A stretch of DNA of 7,088 nt from NCBI GenBank assembly GCA_964594235.1, contig CAZQMF010000059.1, positions 1 through 7,088 of the forward strand, read 5' to 3'. Position numbers and translations under genes: made by a program. The notes beneath the pieces were generated by a model. The model saw only the letters and a list, made by a program, of their open reading frames with translations. It ran no database searches and was not told the origin of the DNA. Positions 1 to 5,998 of the stretch are shown in pieces (the stretch's first letter is position 1; every line of letters starts with the position of its first letter). The stretch comes from CAYLHS01 sp964594235. Its GTDB lineage: Bacteria > Actinomycetota > Acidimicrobiia > Spongiisociales > UBA4744.

Positions 1-629
1 TGAAGGTCGAAGGCCGGGCCGGAGAGGTGCTTTCCATCACGGTGCCGTTCGGAGCAGCCGCTCTACTCCTGCTGCCACTGGCGATCGGCACCGAGAAGGC
101 GATGCTGAGCCAGATCGGTCCCGGAATGTTCTTCGCCGTCACGCTGCTATTCGGAATGCTGGTCGCGTTTCGGCAGTCGGCCACCGAGGGGCCCTCCCAT
201 CGCGAACTCCTGATACTGCTCGGGATCGACCCGGCGGCGACGTTCGTCGGTCGCACGATCGCAAGCGCCCTCCTGCTCCTTGTCTTCGAACTGGTCCTCG
301 TCCCCCTCGACATCGTTCTCTACAACCCTGAGCCCATTCGCCAATGGGTCTGGCTGATTCTGATCTTGCTGCTCGTCGCGTTCGGGCTGGCTCTCGTCGG
401 AACCCTCGCCGGTGCAGTCACAGCCGGCCTGCGGACACGATCGACGCTCGCGTCCTTGATCGTTGCCCCCCTGTCGGTGCCGCTTCTCATCGCGTCGACG
501 CAGGTGATTGAAGCTCTTCGATTAGACCGCAGTATCCTGAACTGGATCGTGTTGCTTATGTCCATGAACCTCGGGCTGACCGTGGTAGGAGTACTCACCG
601 CCCGCCCACTGGAGGAGACATCCCGTTGA
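1..629 (+). CDS. ccmB: CcmB, haem exporter/cytochrome c maturation permease (5' end outside window)
   Basis: Membrane subunit of the CcmAB ABC complex, which powers release of haem-loaded CcmE from CcmC in System I cytochrome c maturation. The reading frame is open to the window edge (first whole codon at 3), and the residues before the GTG at 27 (KVEGRAGEV) match the conserved CcmB N-terminal stretch of the 'lrlElRsrevl' type. The gene therefore starts upstream and the GTG at 27 is internal. About six hydrophobic segments are visible, and the segment around LSVPLLIAS resembles the conserved CcmB Pro-rich region. The charged loop FRQSATEGPSHRELL fits the cytoplasmic loop that contacts the ATPase in this family. 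The stop overlaps the ccmC start by 4 bases (TTGA). CcmA would be expected just upstream but cannot be seen. Identification is strong because sequence and neighbours agree. Confidence 0.9.
   Translation, partial: KVEGRAGEVLSITVPFGAAALLLLPLAIGTEKAMLSQIGPGMFFAVTLLFGMLVAFRQSATEGPSHRELLILLGIDPAATFVGRTIASALLLLVFELVLVPLDIVLYNPEPIRQWVWLILILLLVAFGLALVGTLAGAVTAGLRTRSTLASLIVAPLSVPLLIASTQVIEALRLDRSILNWIVLLMSMNLGLTVVGVLTARPLEETSR
611..617 (+). promoter_or_regulatory. Shine-Dalgarno of ccmC (supports TTG start)
   Basis: GGAGGAG lies inside the last codons of ccmB, 8 bases before the TTG at 626. It is a near-perfect anti-16S match at good spacing. It supports use of the rare TTG start that overlaps the ccmB stop. 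Confidence 0.75.
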
Positions 630-1375
630 AACGTTCGCTGCTCACCCTCTCGCTGCTCGCCGTCGCAGGTGTTGCTACCGGTCTGACGTTCGGCATCAAC
701 GCCCCACTCGACGAGTTTCAGGGGATCTTCCAGAAGATCATGTATGTGCACGTGCCGTCCGCGTGGCTGGCCTATTTGTCATTTGCCGTAGTGCTGGTGG
801 CAGGCATCGGCTACCTCGTCACCAAGCGACACTCGTGGGACCGTGTCGCTGCGAGCTCCGCCGAGATGGGCGTGTTCTTCACCGGCGTCGCGTTGATCAC
901 GGGCATGCTGTGGGGACGACCCGTATGGGGCACGTTCTGGGATTGGGGTGACGCCAGACTGGTTCTCACCGCCCTCATGTTCATCGTGTACCTCGGGTAC
1001 CTCGCTCTGCGACGCAGCATCTCCGACCCCGACATGAGAGCCCGACGCGCCGGAGTCCTCGGAATCGTTGCGTTCGTCCAGATTCCGCTCGTGCACTTCT
1101 CCGTGACATGGTTCCGCACGCTCCACCAGGCACCGACGATCCTCCGGCCGGAGACGTTCGAAGGGATGGGTACATCGACGATCGATCCGGCCATGTTGCG
1201 GGCGCTGATGATCAATCTCGGCGCTTTCACGCTCGTCTACCTGGCGTTCATGGTCGCTCGTGTGTGGATCGCGCAGATGACCGATGCGATCGAACAGCGT
1301 GAAGCGCAGGAGAATCTGGAGATCGCAGGCGCCGGCATAACCGCACCAAACCTGGAAGGGCGAGCCCATGCATGA
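626..1375 (+). CDS. ccmC: CcmC, haem-handling membrane protein that loads haem onto CcmE
   Basis: Protein of 249 residues, close to the usual length of about 245. CcmC belongs to the haem-handling family and presents haem to CcmE on the outer face of the membrane. The Trp-rich WWD signature is seen at residues 101-112 (WGTFWDWGDARL). The two flanking haem-ligand histidines of the family correspond to H42 (in MYVHVPSAW) and H157 (in PLVHFSVTW); H167 follows in TLHQ. About six membrane spans precede a charged tail from about residue 218. The start is TTG at 626, overlapping the ccmB stop and preceded by GGAGGAG; no better in-frame start precedes the conserved N-terminus. The stop lies within the ccmD start region (8-base overlap ATGCATGA). 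No key residue is missing. Confidence 0.95.
   Translation: MKRSLLTLSLLAVAGVATGLTFGINAPLDEFQGIFQKIMYVHVPSAWLAYLSFAVVLVAGIGYLVTKRHSWDRVAASSAEMGVFFTGVALITGMLWGRPVWGTFWDWGDARLVLTALMFIVYLGYLALRRSISDPDMRARRAGVLGIVAFVQIPLVHFSVTWFRTLHQAPTILRPETFEGMGTSTIDPAMLRALMINLGAFTLVYLAFMVARVWIAQMTDAIEQREAQENLEIAGAGITAPNLEGRAHA
1354..1360 (+). promoter_or_regulatory. Shine-Dalgarno of ccmD
   Basis: GGAAGGG ends 7 bases before the ATG at 1368, inside the end of ccmC. It supports translation of the 42-residue ccmD frame. A second ATG at 1372 is out of frame and reaches a stop after a few codons. Confidence 0.6.
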
Positions 1376-1496
1376 ATTCACGGGAGGCTGGGTAGTCTTC
1401 GCATACTCACTGGTGTACGGGTTCCTGATCCTCTACGCGACCAGCCTGCTCATAAGATTCCGATCGGTCTCGAAGCGGTACAAGAGGGGGAACTGA
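1368..1496 (+). CDS. ccmD: CcmD-like small membrane protein
   Basis: A 42-residue frame between ccmC and ccmE, exactly where ccmD sits in ccmABCDEFGH operons. The layout is a short N-terminus (MHEFTGGW), one hydrophobic span at about residues 9-29 with aromatic residues, and a strongly basic tail (RFRSVSKRYKRGN). This matches the CcmD/CycX pattern of one transmembrane helix followed by a positively charged cytoplasmic tail. In known systems CcmD is needed to release holo-CcmE from the CcmABC complex. It overlaps ccmC by 8 bases, has its own GGAAGGG ribosome site, and its stop is 2 bases before the ccmE ATG. Sequence conservation in this family is low, so the call rests on position, size and topology. 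It falls below the length cutoff of many gene callers. Confidence 0.82.
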   Translation: MHEFTGGWVVFAYSLVYGFLILYATSLLIRFRSVSKRYKRGN

Positions 1497-1498
1497 TC

Positions 1499-1918
1499 AT
1501 GGCGCACCGATGGTTCATCATCCCGGCGATCGTCATCATCCTGATCGCCGTCGGCTTTTTCGCGTTCGGGAATCTCAACGAGAATCTCGTCTACTACCTC
1601 ACTCCGACCGAAGCGGTCAAACAACGAGCCGACTTCCCCGACGGCCGGCGGTTCAGGCTTGGCGGCCTGGTCGTCGCCGGCAGCATCCACACGACGGACT
1701 CAGGTGTCACATTCGAAGTGACCGATGGGGAAACGACCGTCGACGTCGACAATGAGGGCACCCCCCCGCAGCTCTTCAAGGACGGCGCCGGGGCGGTCGT
1801 CGAGGGTGCATGGGAGGGTGACCAGTTCGTCTCCGACGTGTTGATCGTCAAACACGACGAGAACTACAACGCCCAGGAGCCCCACGATTCGTTCGTCCCA
1901 GGAGACAATGGATCATGA
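1499..1918 (+). CDS. ccmE: CcmE, periplasmic-side haem chaperone
   Basis: Membrane-anchored haem chaperone of 139 residues that binds haem covalently and delivers it to CcmF. An N-terminal anchor at about residues 5-24 is followed by the beta-barrel (OB-fold) domain: YYLTPTEAV at 32-40, RFRLGGLVVAGSI at 51-63, and the strands around VTFEVTDG. The haem-binding motif HDENY is at residues 119-123, so H119 is the expected covalent haem attachment residue and Y123 the expected axial ligand. This is the classical HxxxY type, not the CxxxY form of the variant called System I*. The ATG at 1499 follows AGAGGGGG (1483-1490) with 8-base spacing. The stop overlaps the ccmF start (ATGA). A run of seven C at 1761-1767 lies within the gene, but the frame stays intact through the HDENY motif. 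Confidence 0.95.
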   Translation: MAHRWFIIPAIVIILIAVGFFAFGNLNENLVYYLTPTEAVKQRADFPDGRRFRLGGLVVAGSIHTTDSGVTFEVTDGETTVDVDNEGTPPQLFKDGAGAVVEGAWEGDQFVSDVLIVKHDENYNAQEPHDSFVPGDNGS

Positions 1919-3930
1919 CGGCTGCCCTCGGCTTCCTCGCCGTCATCACCGCGTTCATCTCATCGGTCGTACTCGCCGTTCAGGGGTTCCGGAGACAAGC
2001 CGGCAGCGATGTCTCCCTGGCGGGTCCGGTCTACGGCCTGGTCGGCGGTGGAATCGTCGCGATGCTCGCACTCCAGGTCGGCCTCCTCACCAACGACTAC
2101 TCCATCGCGTACATCGCCAACAACTCGACGACCTCCACCCCCCTGCTGTACAAGATCGCGAGCGCCTGGGCTGCCCTCGAAGGCAGCATCGTCCTGTGGG
2201 GACTGATCCTGGCGATCTTCACGGGAACCGTGTACTTCGCTTCGAAACGCCTCGGGACGCGGGATCCGCTTGGATCGGGCGCCCTGGGAGTGATGGGTAT
2301 CGTCGCCGCCTTCTTCTTTGGACTGATGCTCACGGTGTCCGACCCGTTCGCCGTGTGTACCGTCGCAAACCAGGTCGGGTGCGCCGCGTCCAGTGTGTTC
2401 CCTTGGGCGCACGCCCAAGCGGCTCTCGAGGGCTTCGGGCCAAACCCTCTGCTCCAGAACCACCCTCTGATGGCCATCCACCCGCCAATGCTGTACGTCG
2501 GCTACGTCGGTTTGAGCGTTCCATACGCGTTTGCCATGTCGGCGCTAATCACCGGCCCTGGCGGGACCAACTGGCTTCGGAGGACGCGGTCGTGGACGCT
2601 CGTGGCCTGGATCTTCCTCACCGTCGGCATCGTGCTCGGTGGGCTCTGGTCCTACGACGTGCTCGGCTGGGGCGGCTACTGGGCGTGGGACGCCGTCGAG
2701 AACGCATCGTTCATGCCGTGGCTTCTCGCTACGGCGTTTCTGCACTCTGCCGCCGTGCAGCTTCGGCGCGGCATGCTCCAGAGCTGGAACTTCGTACTGG
2801 TGATCTCGACGTTCGCCTTGACGATCCTCGGAACGTTCATCACGAGATCGGGGATCGTCAACTCAGTTCACGCGTTCACGCAGTCGGCGATCGGGCCGAT
2901 CCTCCTCTGGTTCTTGGCGGTCGTCCTCGTGTTCTCGCTCGGGCTCTTCGTGATCCGTGCCAAGTCTGTCGGCTCCGCACCACGATTGGACTCGCTGGCG
3001 AGCAGGGAGGGCGCCATCCTCGCCAACAACCTGATCCTCGGCGTGTTCGCATTCGTGGTCCTGACCGGCACGATGTACCCGTTCATCCTCGATGCACTCA
3101 CCGGCTCGCAGGTAGGTGTCGGACCTCCGTTCTTCAACAAGCTCGCGACCCCGATCGGGCTCATCCTGTTGCTGACGATGGCGGTCGGCTCGATCACACC
3201 GTGGAGGAAGGCCAAGGGTTCGGTCGTATGGACACGGATCCGCAACCCCATCCGGGTTGCCCTCGCCGTCGCGGCTATCGCCGTGCTACTTGGCCGGCGG
3301 AGCCTGACAGTGGTAGCCGCGATCCTGCTGGGCTCGTTCATCGTCGCCGTCGTCGCCAGAGCCCTCTGGGACACGGTTCGTCGACGACACGTGAAGACCA
3401 ATGAGAGCTATGCGGGGGCGGCACTCCACACCATGCGGTCGGATCCCGGCTACTGGGGAGGCCAGATCGCCCACATCGGCGTGGCCATCCTCGCCGTCGG
3501 TCTCGCGTTCAGTGGCAGCCTGGTCGCGAAAACACACATTGAGCTCTCACCCGGTGACACCGTGCAGTTCGCGGGCTTCGACATCACCTACGTGAACCAG
3601 TTCAGTCGAGTCGAGGCGAACCGCTTCGTCTCTGGCGCATTGATGGAGGTATCCAAGGACGGCAACGTAGTCGTGGATCTCCAGCCTCGTTTGAACTCCT
3701 ACTCCAACGGACGCGACTCGGTCGGAACACCGGATGTGTACTCCACGCTCAAAGGTGACCTCTACCTGTCGCTACGTAGCTCGGTCGACACGCCTCCGAT
3801 CGCCATGGACGTGTTCTGGTTCCCGGACATCTGGATGGTGTGGCTCGGCGGGCTCCTCGCTGGTGTCGGTGGGCTGTGGGCGTGGCTCGCGCGCAAACCC
3901 GTGAGGGCCACGGCCGGGGTTTCAGCATGA
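1915..3930 (+). CDS. ccmF: CcmF, cytochrome c haem lyase membrane subunit
   Basis: Multi-spanning protein of 671 residues (E. coli about 647) that takes haem from CcmE and attaches it to the CXXCH motif of apocytochrome c. The WWD region is at about 244-270 (core LGWGGYWAWDAVENASFMPWL). The four conserved histidines of the family line up with H189 (HPPMLY), H277 (FLHS), H319 (SVHAF) and H520 (IAHIG). The first three are offset from E. coli H173, H261 and H303 by a constant 16 residues, and H520 from H491 by 29. A soluble outer-face domain at about 540-632 precedes the last helix. Oddities are a longer loop at 145-176 carrying C148 and C156, and WDAVEN where E. coli has WDPVEN. The start ATG at 1915 overlaps the ccmE stop, with AGGAG at 1900-1904. 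An ATG at 1908 is out of frame. Confidence 0.97.
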   Translation: MTAALGFLAVITAFISSVVLAVQGFRRQAGSDVSLAGPVYGLVGGGIVAMLALQVGLLTNDYSIAYIANNSTTSTPLLYKIASAWAALEGSIVLWGLILAIFTGTVYFASKRLGTRDPLGSGALGVMGIVAAFFFGLMLTVSDPFAVCTVANQVGCAASSVFPWAHAQAALEGFGPNPLLQNHPLMAIHPPMLYVGYVGLSVPYAFAMSALITGPGGTNWLRRTRSWTLVAWIFLTVGIVLGGLWSYDVLGWGGYWAWDAVENASFMPWLLATAFLHSAAVQLRRGMLQSWNFVLVISTFALTILGTFITRSGIVNSVHAFTQSAIGPILLWFLAVVLVFSLGLFVIRAKSVGSAPRLDSLASREGAILANNLILGVFAFVVLTGTMYPFILDALTGSQVGVGPPFFNKLATPIGLILLLTMAVGSITPWRKAKGSVVWTRIRNPIRVALAVAAIAVLLGRRSLTVVAAILLGSFIVAVVARALWDTVRRRHVKTNESYAGAALHTMRSDPGYWGGQIAHIGVAILAVGLAFSGSLVAKTHIELSPGDTVQFAGFDITYVNQFSRVEANRFVSGALMEVSKDGNVVVDLQPRLNSYSNGRDSVGTPDVYSTLKGDLYLSLRSSVDTPPIAMDVFWFPDIWMVWLGGLLAGVGGLWAWLARKPVRATAGVSA

Positions 3931-4529
3931 CAGAAACCCGAACGGCGCCGAGATTCGGCACCTGGCTCGGGGTCGCGGCGATCGTTCTCATTGCCATCGC
4001 CATGGTTGTGGTGTTCAGTCGTGGATTCGGCAAGGACCCGAGCCTCATCAAGTCCCCACTGATCGGCAAACCGATCCCAAACGACACCCTGGCCTATCTC
4101 GATGGTTCCGGGACCCTCGACCTGGGAGCCAACGACGGCAACGTCATGGTGGTGAACTTCTTCGCGTCGTGGTGCTTCCCATGCCGGCAGGAACACTCGG
4201 TGATCAGTGCTGCGGCGGCGGAGTACGCCGGAGCACCAGTGGAGTTCGTGGGCGTCGTCTATCAGGACGAGCCCGACGCGGCAATAGGTTTCCTCGACGC
4301 GTACGGCCGGGCGGAAGGCATGCAGTACGTCGTTGACCCCGAATCTCGCGTCGCCATCGATTTCGGCGTCTTCGGCGTTCCGGAAACGTACTTCGTCGCT
4401 CCCGACGGGACGATCATGGCGAAGAAGGTCGGGCCGATCTCCTCGATCGAGATGAGCAACACGATCAACACGATCCTCGCAGGCGGAACTCCCGGCGATC
4501 TCAACGAAGGAGAGACCCAGTCCGGCTGA
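3927..4529 (+). CDS. ccmG: CcmG/DsbE, membrane-anchored thiol-disulfide oxidoreductase
   Basis: Thioredoxin-fold protein of 200 residues that keeps apocytochrome c cysteines (or a CcmH partner) reduced for haem attachment. An N-terminal signal anchor spans about residues 11-30. The active site WCFPC gives C83 and C86, followed by RQEH as in CcmG proteins (WCxxCRxEH). The cis-Pro loop GVFGVPETYFVAPDG covers about 147-161, with P152 the expected cis-proline; GVxGxPETF is a CcmG hallmark. The start ATG at 3927 overlaps the ccmF stop (ATGA) and follows GGGG at 3916-3919. An in-frame GTG at 3840 would add 29 residues encoded wholly within ccmF and is unlikely. The gene is last in the operon here; no ccmH follows, and the stop directly abuts the convergent cbiO stop. 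Confidence 0.95.
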   Translation: MTETRTAPRFGTWLGVAAIVLIAIAMVVVFSRGFGKDPSLIKSPLIGKPIPNDTLAYLDGSGTLDLGANDGNVMVVNFFASWCFPCRQEHSVISAAAAEYAGAPVEFVGVVYQDEPDAAIGFLDAYGRAEGMQYVVDPESRVAIDFGVFGVPETYFVAPDGTIMAKKVGPISSIEMSNTINTILAGGTPGDLNEGETQSG

Positions 4530-5237
4530 TCAGAGCCTGTTGTCTGTGAGCAGCGAACGGTCGGAGAGTACGTGCTCCGTGAGTCCGTCGGCGACAATCC
4601 GCCCGCGGTTCATGATCATCGCCCTTTCGCATAGGGCTTGTGCATACGCAAGATCATGGGTGACGAGTAGCGTCGTGATGTCGAGCGTGTCGAGCATCGT
4701 CGCCAGCTCCCTGCGCCCGGCAGGGTCGAGGTTCGATGACGGCTCGTCGAGAACCAGAATCTCGGGCTTCATCGCCAATACGGTGGCAACGGCGACCCGC
4801 CTTCGCTCTCCGAGACTCAAGTGGTGCGGTGCCCTGTCGATGGCATCCCCCATCCCGACCGCATCGAGGGCCTCCCGGACCCTCTGATCGAGTTCCTCTC
4901 CCTGCACACCGAAGTTCGCGGGACCGAACGCTACATCTCTGCGCACGGTCGGCATGAACAGCTGATCGTCGGGATCCTGGAACACGAGACCGACCCTCCT
5001 TCGAATCTCCCGGAGGTTGTCGTCGTTCACCTCGAGCCCGGCGACGCGGACCGTACCGGCCGACGGTCGAAGGATGCCGTTGAGGTGCAGCACGAGCGTT
5101 GTCTTGCCGGCTCCGTTCGCTCCAAGGAGAGCGACGCGCTCACCCGGGTGAATGTGAAAGTCGGCACCGTCGAGTGCTCTCCGACCGTCAGGGTAGGAGT
5201 AGGTGAGCTCCCGGACTTCGAGTGCGGGGGCGCTCAC
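4530..5237 (-). CDS. cbiO: CbiO, ATPase of cobalt/nickel ECF transporter
   Basis: ABC ATPase of 235 residues energising Co2+ or Ni2+ uptake with CbiM and CbiQ. With the GTG at 5237 as residue 1, the motifs are Walker A GANGAGKTT (39-47), Q-loop VFQDPDDQLF (Q87), signature LSLGERRR (140-147), Walker B ILVLDEPSSNLD (160-171) and switch H194 (VTHD). The VFQDPDDQLF stretch and LSLGE signature are typical of CbiO-type ECF ATPases. The GTG start is favoured because it overlaps the cbiQ stop (GTGA), has GGTGAT just upstream, and begins two residues before the usual family start region (PALEVRELTYSYPDG). An ATG at 5270 is the main alternative and would give 246 residues. At 235 residues it is shorter than the roughly 270 of many CbiO proteins, lacking most of a C-terminal extension. 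No motif is damaged. Substrate cannot be told from this subunit. Confidence 0.93.
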   Translation of the reverse strand: MSAPALEVRELTYSYPDGRRALDGADFHIHPGERVALLGANGAGKTTLVLHLNGILRPSAGTVRVAGLEVNDDNLREIRRRVGLVFQDPDDQLFMPTVRRDVAFGPANFGVQGEELDQRVREALDAVGMGDAIDRAPHHLSLGERRRVAVATVLAMKPEILVLDEPSSNLDPAGRRELATMLDTLDITTLLVTHDLAYAQALCERAMIMNRGRIVADGLTEHVLSDRSLLTDNRL

Positions 5238-5998
5238 CGTATCACCCACGCCACGATCGATGACAGCCATGCAAGCACCGGAATTCCCATGCCGACGATC
5301 CACTGCTGCTTCGAGGTCGTCATTCGCTCGAAGACAGGCATGGCACCCATGTACCCGCGCGAAAGCATCGCGCGGTGTACTCGCTCCCCTCGCTCGTAGG
5401 AGCGAACGAAGAGAGACCCCGCCGATGTCGCGATCGGTCCGGCCTGCCCAATCCACGAGGGGTCATACCCCCTCGCCGTCATCGCGACCCGCATGCGGCG
5501 GAGTTCCCCGGTGATCACATCGATGTAGCGGACCATGAATCCTGCGATGGCGGTGACCAGCTTGGGAAGCCGAAGCCGCTCGAGTCCTTCGAGGATGTCG
5601 GGCACCTCGGTCGTAGCTGCCATCAGCACTGAAGCACCCAGTCCGAGTGTCCCCTTGACGAGGATCGTCCATGCTCCCCACAGTCCCGCGACCGAGAGCG
5701 ACACGCCGAGTACCGGAGTCCTCTCCCCCGTTCCTATGAACGGCATGAGCACTGCGAAGAGCACGAACGGGATCTCGATGACGAGCCGGCGGGCAACGAA
5801 TCCAACGGGTATGCGTGCGAACACCACGGCCCCGATCAGAAGCGCTCCGTCGACACCGAACGCCCAGAACGCCTCGCGAGGGGTGGCGACGACCGCACCC
5901 ACGAACAACACCAGTGCGATGATCTTCACCTGCGAGGGCAGGTCGTGAAGGACGCTGTGCTCGTGGCGATAGAGCGCGTGGGTGTGGAATCCGCTCAA
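5234..5998 (-). CDS. cbiQ: CbiQ, transmembrane T component of cobalt/nickel ECF transporter
   Basis: Integral membrane coupling subunit of 254 residues linking the ATPase CbiO to the metal-binding CbiM. Membrane helices occupy about 24-40, 46-63, 71-90, 100-125 and the C-terminal 233-252. The two coupling motifs of ECF T components are present in the cytoplasmic region: TARGYDP (A175 R176 G177) and LSRGYMG (S213 R214 G215), the X-R-G pairs that contact the ATPases. The N-terminus is rich in histidine (H5, H7, H12, H14, H18) before the family's LPSQVKIIA segment. The start is TTG at 5998, overlapping the cbiM stop (TTGA); no other in-frame start precedes the conserved region. The ribosome site is weak (GAAGA about 7 bases upstream), so translation probably depends on coupling to cbiM. 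The stop overlaps the cbiO GTG. Confidence 0.93.
   Translation of the reverse strand: MSGFHTHALYRHEHSVLHDLPSQVKIIALVLFVGAVVATPREAFWAFGVDGALLIGAVVFARIPVGFVARRLVIEIPFVLFAVLMPFIGTGERTPVLGVSLSVAGLWGAWTILVKGTLGLGASVLMAATTEVPDILEGLERLRLPKLVTAIAGFMVRYIDVITGELRRMRVAMTARGYDPSWIGQAGPIATSAGSLFVRSYERGERVHRAMLSRGYMGAMPVFERMTTSKQQWIVGMGIPVLAWLSSIVAWVIR
5241..5246 (-). promoter_or_regulatory. Shine-Dalgarno of cbiO (decides GTG start)
   Basis: On the minus strand GGTGAT lies 3 bases before the GTG at 5237. It pairs with the distal part of the 16S 3' end (complement AAAGGAGGTGATC). When aligned that way, the core GGAGG position falls about 7 bases from the start. This favours GTG at 5237 over the ATG at 5270. 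Confidence 0.5.

Noticed and set aside
779..1381. 200-codon open frame on the - strand opposite ccmC
   Set aside because: Its composition is rich in charged residues with no recognisable domain, and the opposite strand encodes an intact CcmC with all signature residues.
1761..1767. Run of seven C in ccmE as a phase-variation tract or frameshift
   Set aside because: The frame continues correctly into the HDENY haem motif. Seven C is modest in GC-rich DNA, and nothing else suggests switching.
1908..3404. Long 498-codon open frame on the + strand overlapping ccmF
   Set aside because: It lies one frame off ccmF, is dominated by Arg, Pro and Gly without motifs, and its ATG has only 3 bases to the AGGAG. 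It is a GC-rich shadow of ccmF.
3840..3926. Upstream GTG start extending CcmG by 29 residues
   Set aside because: The extension (Arg-rich) is encoded within the end of ccmF. The ATG at 3927 gives the standard short N-terminus plus anchor and the ATGA overlap seen at other junctions.
4524..4537. Possible terminator hairpin GGCT-GATCAG-AGCC
   Set aside because: The stem is only 4 bp, with no following T run on either strand.
4821..5399. 192-codon open frame on the + strand opposite cbiO and the end of cbiQ
   Set aside because: It crosses two intact genes on the other strand and shows no domain or ribosome site; it is a shadow frame.
5238..5456. Upstream starts (to 5456, or ATG at 5270) extending CbiO
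   Set aside because: The extra residues lie inside cbiQ and match nothing in ABC ATPases. The GTG at 5237 has stop/start overlap and GGTGAT. The ATG at 5270 remains a weaker alternative.
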